Positions 24,276 to 35,534 of a DNA stretch of 64,000 nt are shown here, piece by piece. The stretch is taken from the NCBI RefSeq assembly GCF_014356525.2, contig NC_052506.1, positions 23,512,707 through 23,576,706 on the forward strand, given 5' to 3'. The stretch is from Nilaparvata lugens. Taxonomy: Eukaryota; Arthropoda; Insecta; Hemiptera; Delphacidae. The notes beneath the pieces are model-generated. The model was not told the origin of the DNA. It saw only the letters and a list, made by a program, of their open reading frames with translations, and made no database searches. Position numbers and translations under genes: made by a program. How positions within the stretch are numbered: position 1 is the stretch's first letter; every line of letters starts with the position of its first letter.

Positions 24276-25785
24276 ATTGATTGAGTTGAGCTTGAACAAT
24301 TGCAGGCTGTGGATAGGCTTGCTTGCTCCACATCCGTTGGTGTTGTTTCGAGCAAATGCCTTTTTAAATCAACCAACCACATCCATCGATACAGTGCTCT
24401 ATATACATGTATTTATGCTCTATCTCTGAGCTCTACTGATGGTGCGTGGTGAAAATGTGCGCAACAATCTGTCTATTAATTGTCCATTTTGTTTACTTAA
24501 TTTTGTCGGCTATGATGTCATACAGCCAGTGCCAGATTCAGTAAACTATGAACGACAATGAAATTCGTTCCGCTGTGTACTGAGTAGTGGGGTGAACACC
24601 TGTTGAGATAATTATATGTTTGCTGGTTTGATTCAAGATAGAATTTGATTTCTGAAGATTTTTCGCTTCCAAGATTTTACATTTATTCGGTGTCTTCTTT
24701 TGATTTCTCTGAAGGGTTGCATAATTTGATTGCTGTATAGATTATCAAACATTTAAATTCAATTTAAATCTTCTCGAAGAACGCAATTTCTTGAGCAATT
24801 TTTCTTAGCATGAATCAAACATTCTACAATTCGCGTTTTAAATCGGCCGGCCACTTCAATTAAGATTTTCAAATACCGGTCATTTCATAATAAATTCCCC
24901 TTTTCTGAATTCAATCATTGTTAAGGCATCACTTTCCTAATATAAAGGCAAAATATTTTTTTAACAGGTCCTCTCTTTTCAATTGAGTTCTGTATAATAT
25001 CAAAGAGACTCAAATCAAACGTTGGTAACATAATTTTTTAAGTGCTCTCTTCAATTGCGAATACACTGAATTCAATTCTATTCCAAAAGTAATATCATGA
25101 GTGTATGAGATATGAACGGTTTGGATAGTTTTACAAAATGATGAAGGTAGGCCTATACGGTACTTGTTGAAATCATTATTTTCGATTTTTGTCAACTGCT
25201 CCCTGATTTATAATTGGGTTGTAAAATGAAATTCTAATTAATAATTCTAGATAACAGATTTTGGACTAATCGCGTTCCCATTTTATATGAAACAAGGAAA
25301 TTTACAACAATAATAAGGATTGAGGTTGACAATTAGAATTGGTTATGACATTTGGTTTTGATGTTATGATTTTCCAAATTATTAAGCAAAGGGTGGCTGC
25401 ACGCATTCATCACCTACATGGTTGTTCAGTACTATAATATTTGCCACTTCCATCAATTACATGTAATTTTGATTTGTTCACCTACCATTATCTACGCTTG
25501 ATTTATTTACGCTAAAAAATTTCCCTATTTTTCTATTAAGTCACAAATAAGCGACATTTTTTTAGACCAAACAATACTATGACAGTTTCGACAGTATGTG
25601 GGTGGCCCTACATTCAAATGAAATAATACCAGCTTCAATAAGAACTGGTGCAATTACAATTAATTTTTAATGAATTGCTCAAGTGCTGAAATTGATTCAC
25701 TCTTTAATTGGCAAAGTATGGGGCTCTTCTAGGTTCTTTTTCAAACTAGTCTTCGCAGTGTAATGATGGATTAATTCTTGGTAGA
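24276..25785. other. Intron-like AT-rich DNA
   Basis: No exon, RNA gene or element with recognisable ends. The 61-codon frame at 25010-25195 has no family signature. Confidence 0.4.
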
Positions 25786-25789
25786 CAGT

Positions 25790-25790
25790 T

Positions 25791-25832
<42 letters not shown>

Positions 25833-25872
25833 TTGAGGATGATGACGATGAGGATGACGATGATGATGGATG
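25790..25872. repeat. (GAT)n microsatellite
   Basis: About a dozen perfect gat units are followed by imperfect gat/gag/gac units. Confidence 0.95.
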
Positions 25873-26521
25873 GGATGGGGGATTGACACTCATTTTTTAG
25901 GATGATGGGGGGGAGAATAAGGTCAGATAGAGATTGTTATTGGAGTGAATTAGCTTGTCGAGTAGGTGGTTGAGATGGTGGATATAGTAGCCTATTCAAT
26001 TTTAGATATTCTAGTTATGTTGTGCTGCACCTTGCACAATTACGAAATTATAAAATCACAAATTGACCCAATCTGTAGTCAGTGATAGAATTTCGATTAT
26101 TATAAATAAATAATGTATAATAATTTTAATAATATAATAATGAAAAATCAATTTTTCTTGCAATGGTTATATTTACCGAATCTGATCATTCAATTTGATT
26201 CAATACTATTTGTAATCAATTGTTAATGGGATGGCACAATAGAATATTGCTCGATATCTATTCACAGATCTTGTCAATAGCCCAATTCTATTTTAGTTGT
26301 TTGGAGGGAAATCTGGTTATCGATTTTTTAAATATGTAAATATTAACGGATCCATTCCGTTGTCATTCATTTGAACAAAACTTTTTAACCAACTCATTAA
26401 CACATCCACACAATTGGATACTTAATCAAATTGAAAACAACAGATCCAAAAAATGTTATATAGAAGAAATAATATTGTCGTCAATCTAAATCATCCAAAC
26501 AGTGTTAATGATGATTTTTTT

Positions 26522-26922
26522 TGTAGTTGAGAAGTGGATATTGTGGTAATTATTCACATTGAATGAAAAAGACTAAGAAATTATCAAAAACCACAAATTT
26601 ATTGATACTTAGAAAGACCGGTTCGGTTATTACACCATTGTCAATCTCTGATAAACTGTCTGTACATATCGCCCGTCATTCTCATTAAATGAGACAAGTC
26701 GTAACAAAGTAGATGTATTGGAAAATGTATCTAGCAGGTATATTCATGGAGAAGTAATTTTTTACAATAATTAATTTAAACTGTTCAATTCAGTTTTGTC
26801 TGAGAAACCTCAGTGTTCTCTGTTTATCAGAGACTTACAATGGTGTAATAACCGAAACCGGTCTTTGTAAGTAACAATAAATCTGTGGTTTTTGACAATT
26901 TCTTAGTCTTTTTCATTCAATA
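26522..26922. mobile_element. Hairpin MITE (family P1), centre split by an insertion
   Basis: The left arm 26557-26656 (gaatgaaaaagactaagaaa, ttattgatacttagaaagac, cggttattacaccattgtca, atctctgataaac) pairs with the right arm 26820-26922 (gtttatcagag, aatggtgtaataaccgaaac, gacaatttcttagtcttttt). In the 8566 copy the two arms meet directly as gataaaccagtttatc. Here they are separated by about 160 bp that includes mitochondrial 12S rRNA sequence. Confidence 0.85.
26661..26734 (+). pseudogene. NUMT: 3' end of mitochondrial 12S rRNA
   Basis: The text tgtacatatcgcccgtcatt, then gagacaagtcgtaacaaagt and agatgtattggaaaatgtat ctag is the universally conserved 3' minor domain of small-subunit rRNA in its insect mitochondrial form (compare gtacacaccgcccgtc and aagtcgtaacaaggta of other small-subunit rRNAs). 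About 74 bp are present, sense on the + strand. It is far too short to be functional. The further 85 bp up to the right MITE arm are of unknown origin. Confidence 0.9.
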
Positions 26923-27374
26923 TTAATGATGATTGTATGAGATTTGTTTGCCGAATTGAAATAGTTTCAACTTTTTGTGATCTTCATGATAGAAACTGTT
27001 GTTCCTTCATGTTCGGAAGTTGCTTGGAATCTAGGGACGATCTAAACTAACATGAGCATGTGAGAATTGATCTTGAAGCAGGTAGAACCACAGAGAAGAG
27101 GAATGTTCTCCTACTTTGTGGTAGAACTGAGAGAGTAGGTAATGAACTGGACGGTACTCTATCTATAGTGAGGTCCACGTTGTAATGGCAGTGGAGAAAG
27201 ATAGTAGAACAACGTTGCCGATCCTCTGTCTTGTCAATGCCTCCTATAGACGGTAGCTGATACAGGTTTATTGATGTAGTCTAATATTATCGTATCATTC
27301 ACGTTTAAACTAATCAATTATATTTCATTAAACAAGAAATTATAATTTTTCAATAATTTCATTATTAATTTTTA

Positions 27375-27593
27375 CTTTCCTTGCCCTATTACCATAGGTA
27401 AGGAAAGTATTGCTTTCCAAAAAAAATTAAGGTACCCCAATTTCTAAATTTTTATACGTTTCAAGGTCCCCTGAGTCCAAAAAACTGGTTTTTGGGTATT
27501 GGTCTGTATGTGTGTGTGTGTGTGGTGTGTGTGTGTGTGTGTGTGTGTGTGGTGTGGTGTGTGTGTGTGTGTGTGTGGTGTGTGTGTGTGTGT

Positions 27594-27644
<51 letters not shown>

Positions 27645-28340
27645 TGTGTGTGTTGTGTGTGTGTGTGTATGTGTGTATGAGTGTATGTGCGTCTGTGTAC
27701 ACGATATCTCATCTCCCAATTAACGGAATGACTTGAAATTTGGAACTTAAGGTCCTTTCACTATAAGGATCCGACACGAACAATTTCGATCAAATGCAAT
27801 TCAAGATGGCGGCTAAAATGGCGAAAATTTTGTCAAAAACAGGGTTTTTCGTGATTTTCTCGGAAACGGCTCCAACGATTTTGATCAAATTCATACCTAA
27901 AATAGTCATCGATAAGCTCTATCAACTGCAACAAGTCCCATATCTGTAAAAATTTCAGGAGCTCCGCCCCAGTAATGCAGATAGATTCCCAATTATCAGG
28001 CTTCAGATACAATTGAAACAAAAAAATCAAGTGGAGTAGATTGAGCATGAAAATCTCTACAATTAATGTTCAGTAACATTTTCACCTAAAATTGAAAATA
28101 AGTTTTAAATTCGAGAAAATGTGATTATTCAATTGCAAATTATTGTTGATTCTATTAAATCATTCACTATGAAGAGATAGCAGACCTCATGTGTGTCTCC
28201 AGCGTTATTGCCCTGTCACCAGCTGGCTCAAATCTTTGAATAGTAGACTTGTGATGCGCGGGAACACTAGCGTCAGGTGATCAATTTTCATAACGGCAAG
28301 GAAAGTTGTGTGAGTGCGCCACACCAGATTTTTATAATTA
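27375..28340 (+). mobile_element. Nested repeat with tttccttgcc / ggcaaggaaa ends
   Basis: It begins near ctttccttgccctattacca, contains a gt-rich microsatellite and a stretch typical of dispersed insect repeats (aagatggcggctaaaatggc, tttctcggaaacggctccaa), and ends near aacggcaaggaaagttgtgt. The ends are imperfect inverted repeats. Its small open frames are not convincing. Confidence 0.5.
27507..27680. repeat. (GT)n microsatellite
   Basis: About 170 bp of nearly pure gt with occasional ggt and gat interruptions. It keeps several frames open on both strands (Cys/Val and Thr/His repeats), none of which is a gene. Confidence 0.97.
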
Positions 28341-28654
28341 AGATGAAATATTCTGTTAATTGATTACTAATTCTACATTGTTGAACGACGATCTGGCAGC
28401 AGAGCAAAGCGAGAAAGAAATAGCGCTATCCGCTTTGTTGAATGATATATAAGGATAGCAATACCATTGCTCATCAAACAGTGCCTTTATAACGTGGACC
28501 TCAATATAGAATACATTCCTAGAATGTATTATTCTGTTCCAATGTAAATTGGAACTGATTAATCACAGTACGTGATTCAGTGTGAATGGACGTATTGTGA
28601 ACTGGTATTTGAAGAGTTCAGCAATCATCAGCTAATTTAAGTCATATCCTCTAT

Positions 28655-29245
28655 ACGCAGCACACAAACGCAGATTCTATGTTATCGTTGTATCTCCTTT
28701 CGATGAACAGATCACATTACTTATTCGAATTGTATTGTTTATTTATTTTTTAAATCATAAATTTCATATTCCATCATTCATATATTTATTGAATTTCATT
28801 GTACCTTATGCTAGGCCTAGAAAAAATATATTGTTCAACATCCCTTTTGTGAGAACTACTCATCACTATAATTCGTTTCTTATTAAAAGTCTAAGATTAT
28901 ATAATACTTCGAATGAACATATAGATCCGTTTTCAAACTCATTTAATGTCTTTGAGAAAAATTGTGAAATGAATTTATCTTGTAGCTCGTTTGAGTCATG
29001 AAATGTTATGAGCTCTGGCTAAAACTCTTTTTGTTTTCTTTATCTTTATTATTAATTTTTATTATTATTTCAATTTTTTATTTACTTTTCATCTTATTCT
29101 CTTCTATAATTTTTTCATAATATTTTTCATCTTTCAAGTTATCTTTATTATGTAGTATGGTTATCTATTAATTGTGTAAAAAAGGCTCTTCATGGTATTG
29201 TATGTGAGCCTTTATATGTATATGTATATCAATAAATAAATAAAT
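28655..29245 (+). mobile_element. 5'-truncated LINE
   Basis: This spans the coding remnant and its tail. The upstream block (gcagcacacaaacgcagatt ... ctcctttcgatgaacagatc) recurs at 29655-29700, so either a second truncated copy or a duplication lies just downstream. Confidence 0.55.
28735..29001 (+). pseudogene. LINE reverse transcriptase C-terminus fragment
   Basis: The frame reads ILFNIPFVRTTHHYNSF and then LIKSLRLYNT, matching the last conserved stretch after reverse transcriptase in many non-LTR retrotransposons (LFxIPxxRTxxYxxSF...RLWN). It is followed at 29002-29245 by an AT-rich 3' region ending in (aata)n, the usual 3' tail. Only the last 88 codons remain, as expected from 5' truncation during target-primed reverse transcription. 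Confidence 0.7.
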
Positions 29246-29868
29246 TGTCTCTAGTGAAATTTTTTTACTGAATCTAGCAATATAACAACTGACATGAATC
29301 ATCACTTTATACATTCATTCATTCATTTATTCATAGACAGGTAATTCAATGCAGGTAAAAACGACAGGCATTCGCCCAAAAACTGCTTTAAATCTTAATT
29401 TGGAATACACAGTCTAGAGATTATGTAAATGATAACTTAATTCACACACTATTTTGAGCCAAAAAAATGTTTGTACTTACTACAATAATTTTGAATTTAA
29501 CAGATTAATTAATTTCAAAATACAGATCCAAACAAAAATTTTCCTTCACAATCACAAAAAATATTGAAAATTTCACTTAAATCCACAAAAATTATACTCA
29601 TGTTAAAATTCTAAACGACAAAAGATCTGATGTTTTTTTTTACGTGCGTGTACGCAGCACACAAGCGCAGACTTTATGTCTCTCCTTTCGATGAACAGAC
29701 CTTTTATGATGCTCATTCGAATTTTATCATTCATTTGTATCTACTGTAATTTACTGAATAAATGAATATTTATTCCCACCAACTGTGGGATCTAATAGGT
29801 TTTTATGTTATGATTCACAATTTAGTATTTGTTATTAACATTGTATTTTTCCTCTGTGTGTTGTTTAG
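29246..29868. other. Intron end with repeat fragments
   Basis: 29320-29420 resembles 17150-17250, and 29650-29730 resembles 28655-28735. From about 29730 the sequence is unique and leads through a T-rich tract (tttttcctctgtgtgttgtt) into the acceptor ag at 29867. Confidence 0.45.
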
Positions 29869-30009
29869 ATGGTTCAAGCACATATCAGAGGCGGCGGAGG
29901 CGTACAAGCAGCGCGATGGCCGCAACCGCAGGGCGGACGCAGCCGCCGCAGCTGCAGCCGCAGCCCAGCACGACCTCGACGCAAGCGAACACCCCGACAA
30001 AACCAAAGA
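29869..30009 (+). CDS. Gene 1, exon: end of PH-like domain, Ala tract
   Basis: The exon is bounded by ttgtttag and gtgagt. In the frame that stays consistent with all later exons it reads WFKHISEAAEAYKQRDGR, then a nine-residue Ala run, then QHDLDASEHPDKTK. The W-x3-I-x2-A-x3-Y pattern is that of the C-terminal amphipathic helix that closes PH domains. Together with the later coiled coils this suggests the tail of a DH-PH RhoGEF of the Lbc type (AKAP13/ARHGEF2/18/28, fly Cysts); that assignment is from memory of the family and not certain. The other two frames are also open (poly-Arg and Gln/Pro-rich) but give no consistent splicing. Phase: needs two bases from upstream, leaves two bases. Confidence 0.7.
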
Positions 30010-31430
30010 GTGAGTTGAAATTTCATCTTTTATCAACCCGACAAAATCAATGAATGAGTCAACGCAAACAATTTGATAGCATTTTACAAACAATTGAATA
30101 TCATGTAAACATTTTATTGAAAAGGGGAGCTCCTGAAGCTCCCTGCACACAGAGTCACTAAATGGCCGCCACTGCTTGTGTCTGGTAAAACGCTATCAGA
30201 CAGGGAAAATAGTGGCGTACACTAGTTACAGCCAGTATGTGTTCAGCACTACTTGTTCAGTACAAATTTGTCTGAAAATGGATGTGGTTGTTGAAGAATA
30301 TGACCAAGCTGTTTTTTGATTGTATTATTTTATTGATTGTAGTTAATCATTTCAGTCCTTGAGCAAATAGTTTAAGTTATCAAAAACTTCTATTTACAAC
30401 CAACCAAGAATGAGTTTTCAATACAGTTGTGTTATGTGTGATTTTGTGGTATTTTTCATAACGGAAAACACATAGAAATTGTCATCCACTTATTATTATT
30501 ATTATTTTTGAAAACAGAACTTGGTTTTGTGGCCAATGAACAGTTTTCAGAGTCATACAGTATAACAGTTTTTAGGTTTAGACAATTTTTCAAATTGTGT
30601 TTTTCACAATTAGTGAAAAGTAAAAAATAAGTTTCTTTGTAAGCCGTCGCAGTTAAGAGTTCTGGCTGAAGAACTCGTTATCAACTTACTAACACAACTC
30701 TTGTATCGTTATTCTCCAGCGCTTCCACACTCTTGCCAAGAGCATACAAATGAGAGTGCGAGAGTGTGGATGGCTACTATGCCACCGCCCACCCTCACTC
30801 CGCCATTATAAGCCGCATCCACACTATTGCCCAATGCGTACAAATTGCGTACAATTGTAAGCCGTCGCAGTTCAGAGTTCTGGCTGAATAACTCATTATC
30901 AACTAATTCAACTCCTGTATCGATCAACTAATTCAACTCCTTTATCGTTATGTTAATCTTTAACATACTGTAATAGCGCTTCCACACTCTTACCAAATGG
31001 GTGCAAATAACGACGAGCGCGAGAGTGTATCTGGCTACTATGCGACCGCTCGACTTCACTCCGCCCTTATAAGCCGCATCCACACTATTGGCCCGTGCGT
31101 ACAGATGACGACTAGCGCGAGAGTGTGGATGGTTGCTTTAACAGCGCTCACATTCACTGGCCATCGCTCCGATTTTTGTCGAGCGAAGGCGAATGGCCGG
31201 CCGAGCATACACAAATAATGATCACATTGCAGTGTGGATGGCAAGACCAACGTGGCCAAGCTTACCAGCCGTCTTGGCCAGCGACTTGGCGATAGTGTGG
31301 ACTAGATAATAGGTGTATACAGCGAGCCGCTTGGCAAAGGACTTGACGCTGGCGTGTAATAGGTGTTGTGACTGTAATCTGTATTGCATCAATTATTTCA
31401 TTCAAATACAATCACTTGTGATATTATTAT
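30010..31430. other. Intron with duplicated GC-rich blocks
   Basis: 30640-30690 (gtaagccgtcgcagttaaga, gttctggctgaagaactc) recurs near 30857-30905. The block gcttccacactcttgcca... gagagtgtggatggctact ... ataagccgcatccacactat at 30718-30835 recurs at 30978-31095 and, in part, to 31140. These look like a partly tandem cluster of one GC-rich element with inverted ccacac/gtgtgg words. No exon is seen. Confidence 0.5.
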
Positions 31431-31698
31431 TGTTATTATTAAACTAAAATCCAAATTAAATGCTGTAAATCACCCCGAAGACTTTTGCTACTGCAAATAT
31501 TAACAACCGGGTAGACAGCTAGATGGAAATTCGATGAGCGCTACTATTCAAATATTATTTTTCCCGGGCTGAAAAATAATCTAGTATGGTAGCGCTCATC
31601 GAATTTCCATCTAGCTGTCTACCCTGTTGTCAATATTTGCAGTAGCAAAAGTCTTCGGGGTGATTTACAGCATTTAATTTGGATTTTAATAATATTAT
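31431..31698. mobile_element. Near-perfect palindromic MITE
   Basis: The arms of about 120 bp (aaaatccaaattaaatgctg, taaatcaccccgaagacttt, tgctactgcaaatatt, agacagctagatggaaattc, gatgagcgctacta) are repeated inverted to the right of a short loop near 31565. A complete foldback element with few mismatches suggests recent activity. Single arms occur at 4175-4325 and 9798-9845. Confidence 0.9.
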
Positions 31699-31824
31699 CA
31701 ATTCATTAGCATTTGAATAAATGCAATACCTCAGTAACCTCCATCTGTACAATCACTTCTTGTGATTTATTATTCTACTGTGGTGAACTACTCAATGTAT
31801 GAAACTGAATTTTGTTTCGAATTT

Positions 31825-33641
31825 TTTGTAAATTTTTATTGATTTGGCAATAAATTTGATTTGAAATTTGTGGTATTCGCAGTGTGGACGACTCGACAAC
31901 GACGCCGTCCGGAGCGGACCTGCTGTCACCGCCGCGGGCAACCAACGGGCACGGGCACGGGCACGACGAGTCACCCAGTCCCAACAGCGAGTCAACCCCC
32001 CTCCTGCCCTCACCATCCCCCTCGCCTTCGCCAGCCCCCTCTCATCCGGACACGCCTGAGTCTATCGCCAGACGAATGGGTGAGTGAACTACACACACTG
32101 TCCTTGTTGCACCTACTTATAACTCACTAGCAACAAGTGAAACAACACGGTTCCCACTGGAAACACTACACAAATTTGAAACAAATTACACAAATTTATG
32201 ACACAGATTGGAAAGAGTAAAAGTGTATCATCCACTGATTATCAATCAATCAATCAATCAATCTCTTTATTCAAGACTTACACGGTATAAAGTAATAATT
32301 GAAGTGACTAGACTTACTCACTAAGTAGCTCACCTCATACGTGCACCACTATAGAAAAGATTTGTCAGTATTTTCAGACTCAGAAAACACTTGAATGATT
32401 GTTAATGTGTGAATACTCTAAGCTCTTTCACTTCATGCATAAGTGGCACATTCCACTATCGAATATTTTTATTCCATTTTTTCCAATAAAAAATGGTATT
32501 CCAATAAAAAATACTGTATAAGTAGCCTACTTCATATATACTGTGCTATGCTATACTATACTGTATACTATATTTCAGTAATAGTACTTCATATTCAATG
32601 TAGTATTTAAATTTAATTATCATACTCTACATTTCTATTGATATCGTGAGATAATTAGCAGGTGACCGCAGGTGAAGTTGAGATGACTGTTTATATTTGA
32701 ATGCCAGTATTCACTATTCTGTTTAGGGCTACGGATTATTAAAACACTATAAAAAATTATAAAAATTAACCTTCATACTATTGTCACATTACTAGTTTCA
32801 ACTCAAGAGTTTCAAGAGCCGTTTTCAATTATTGTTAACAGAAAGCCATTTTCATTAATAACATATTGTGTTTATTTATTTTATTCACACTTGAAAATGG
32901 CTCTTGAAGAGTTGAAACTAGTAGTGTTATTGTGTTCTAAATGCCAGTATATGTTATAACTATATGTATCTGTTATATCTAATGTTAGTACCCCATCTTG
33001 ATTCATTACAAACCAAAACAATTTTCATTAATTGTTTGATGACTTCACCCATTACACACAAAGTCAATTTTCATTACTGTTAGATAATTATTTTGAACTA
33101 ACAAAAAACGAAAATCGAATATGACAACCCATCTTAATTTGATGTTTAATGGTTATGTTAAACACGGTTTCAGTGTATTCATGTATCTATTCTACATCTT
33201 CACCAATAATTCATCAACATAATTTTCATTAATTTTTTAATAATTATGTTGAAAGAGAAGTCAACTGTTAATGTATTTGAATGTGCATATCTTCACCCAT
33301 AATACACCAACTTAATTGTTATTAATTAACTGTTCAACCTGAGTAAGCAAGTTAACTGTTTCAGAGTAGTGGAAAGTTGTCTAAAAATGGGACGTTAGAA
33401 AAACCAAGGAACTGTTAGAACTGTTTATGTTGTTGAGTTATACAGAGTGGGTGAAAAGTCCGAGAACGGCTTAATATCTCATACACAATAGTTATTTGTG
33501 CAAACTAGTGCGCAAAGTGACAGTTTGCTGCACCGAAAGAAACGCTTACGCCCGAACCGTAGGCGCGGGCGGAATGGTTTCTTGAGTGCAGCAGAGGAAC
33601 TTTGCGCACGTATTTCACATAAAGTTTTTCCTACAGTTACC
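31825..33641 (+). repeat. Segmental duplication, copy 1 (contains an exon)
   Basis: 1817 bp recur at 36626-38443, displaced by 4801 bp at the exon. The copies differ by scattered substitutions and small indels (for example an extra ctata-type block near 37352 and tatgta/catgaa near 33181/37991). The exon looks identical. The right end falls inside the TIR element that starts at 33443. Confidence 0.95.
31883..32079 (+). CDS. Gene 1, exon: Ser/Pro-rich linker (first copy)
   Basis: Acceptor tattcgcag, donor gtgagt. Joined to the previous exon (GA|T, Asp) it reads VDDSTTTPSGADLLSPP, a GHGHGH run, SPSPNSESTPLLPSPSP repeats and ends PESIARRMG. It is a low-complexity Ser/Pro/Asp/Glu linker with many SP sites, consistent with a phosphorylated disordered region. 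Length is 197 nt, not a multiple of three, so including both copies would shift the frame; only one copy can be used per transcript. It enters needing one base and leaves one base. Confidence 0.85.
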
Positions 33642-34912
33642 ATTGAATATGAAAAGTGGGTAATTATGGGTAAAATTCCCTGAAATCCATCAAATGTATA
33701 TCTGTGTCATTTTATTATTAATAAATAAAATAGAATAATGTAGTAGTAAATGAATGACGGGGCGGCTGTGTGCTCAATGTGGCACTGTGCTGTGGCTGTC
33801 GTCCACCACATCAAGATTCTTATAACGTGCACCACAGTCACAGTTACCAACTTAATTTTGATTTTGCTGCACTGGTGCTCCATATAACCTACTAACTATT
33901 TTGCGTTGCCATGTTGCAAATCTGGAGTGCAGGAAAAAATTTTCCCGCACTAGAGCGGAAAAGTGATTCTTTGCGTTCTGTAATCAGTGCAGCAATGGCC
34001 ACTTTTCAAGCTAACTGTAGGAAAAGATAATTTGACGGTGGGTGTGATTGGGGATCCTACTCAAATTGAAAAAACTACTTTTTAATGACTTTGAAAATCT
34101 GTTCCACCATCTTGGATCGGCCATATTGAATGCAACTTCATTTTTTTTAATAGGAAGGTGGTCGTGCGATATATGAATTTCATAGGAATTTGAAGAAAAA
34201 TGAATGGTGGAAACTGCATATCAATATCTCAAACCGTTTCGAGAATACTGTATTCACACTATTAATCAATACTATCTAAGCAGAAAAGAGAGAAAAAAAA
34301 TCTGAGAACGGCTTAGTATCTCATAAAAAGAAGTGATTCCAAGGTGTGTGTGATTGAGAATCCTACTCAAATTGAAAATACTACTTTACTTTACTTATGA
34401 CTTTAAAAATCTGGTCCACCTTCTTGGATCCGCCATTTTGAATGCAAGTTTATTTTTTAAATAGGAAGGTGGTCATGAGATTTATGATTACGATACGGAA
34501 TTTCAAGGAAAAATGAATGGCAAAAACCGCACATCGATATCGCAAACCGTTTAGAAGATATTCACATCATCAATCAGTACCATGCAAATCAGAATAATGA
34601 AATACATGAGTGGTATTGATTAATAATGTGAATATCTTCTAAACGGTTTGAGATATCGATGTGCGGTTTTCGCCATCCATTTTATCTTGAAATTCTGTAT
34701 CGAAATCATGTATCACGTGACCACCTTCCTATTTAAAAATAAAGTTGCATTCAAAATGGCGGATCCAAGATGGCGGACCAGATTTTTAAAGTAATTGTAA
34801 AGTAGTTTTTTCAATTGAGTAGGATCCCCAATCACACTCACCGTCAAATTATCTTTGTGTATGTGTATGAGATATTAAGCCGTTCTCGGACTTTTCACCC
34901 ACCCTGTACATA
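33443..34912. mobile_element. TIR element with nested hairpins
   Basis: The left end acagagtgggtgaaaagtcc gagaacggcttaatatctca matches the inverted right end tgagatattaagccgttctc ggacttttcacccaccctgt. Inside are further inverted pairs: gacggtgggtgtgattgggg (34032) against the mirrored block at 34826-34850, and the hairpin 34490-34690 (catcgatatcgcaaaccgtt / aacggtttgagatatcgatg). A GC-rich hairpin occupies 33508-33612 (gtgcgcaaag ... ctttgcgcac). No transposase is encoded. A shorter relative is at 38258-38648. Confidence 0.8.
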
Positions 34913-35534
34913 TTCTTACTCTACAGGTGTAGAGTGTCCTCAACACCTACTTGTGTCTCACAATTCTATATACATAACCTATCACCTATGTATGCCTCTG
35001 TGTGATATAAATAGGCTTCTGTGTTTAGAATGAAAAAAGTTTCCTGTATGAAACTTGAACTCAACGGGAACACAAATTAGAAAAAATTGTATCATTTATA
35101 ATGTACTCATTTTTGTTTTATTCATTTAAATCACTCAAATTTTACTCAATATTTATTAAATGTATATTGATGTATTAATTCATTTGTTTCCATTTACTAC
35201 AATAAATATATAGCCTTCATCTAAAAAATAATTATTAAGATGGACTCCCACATTTCAGTATCTGCATATAGAAAATATAACATAAGAATATAATCCCATG
35301 GTTTAAGGCGTTCCAGATTTCACTGTTAACTCAAGCCGATATTGTCAGTAGTTTTTCTCGTAAAGCTATGTGTAGTCTTTCATACTGTGCCATTCTTACA
35401 CTTTTACTTGGCCAAAACTGTAATGATAGACAGTAGTCAATAGTAATCGGCTTGAGGTAACAAAAATTGCCTTGATATTTGGACCTATGGATATCTTCTT
35501 ATGCTATATTACCATATTATACTATGCTGTTATA
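34913..35534. other. Spacer between duplicated copies, with a dispersed repeat
   Basis: 35325-35470 is related to 5225-5385 (gttaactcaagccgatattg, gatagacagtagtcaatagt, cggcttgaggtaac). The rest is AT-rich with no exon. Confidence 0.5.

Larger units (their letters stand above)
27163..28509. mobile_element. 'gtgaggtccac' TIR element with nested insertion
   Basis: The ends ctatagtgaggtccacgttg (27163) and ataacgtggacctcaatata (to 28509) are inverted repeats. Next to them lie family words (atggcagtggagaaagatag at the left, gataagg-type and atagcaataccattgctcat at the right). At about 1.35 kb it is longer than the 8951-9171 copy because another repeat (27375-28340) has inserted. Confidence 0.7.

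Noticed and set aside
27427..27736. Six overlapping Thr/His and Cys/Val frames
   Set aside because: These are microsatellite artefacts of (GT)n on both strands.
29829..30053. Gln/Thr/Pro-rich + frame across the 29869 exon
   Set aside because: It does not join in frame to the next exon with the strong gtgagt donor, whereas the WFKH frame does.
31775..32016. Antisense Arg/Ala-rich and Pro/Cys frames over the linker exon
   Set aside because: They are shadows of the exon on the opposite strand.
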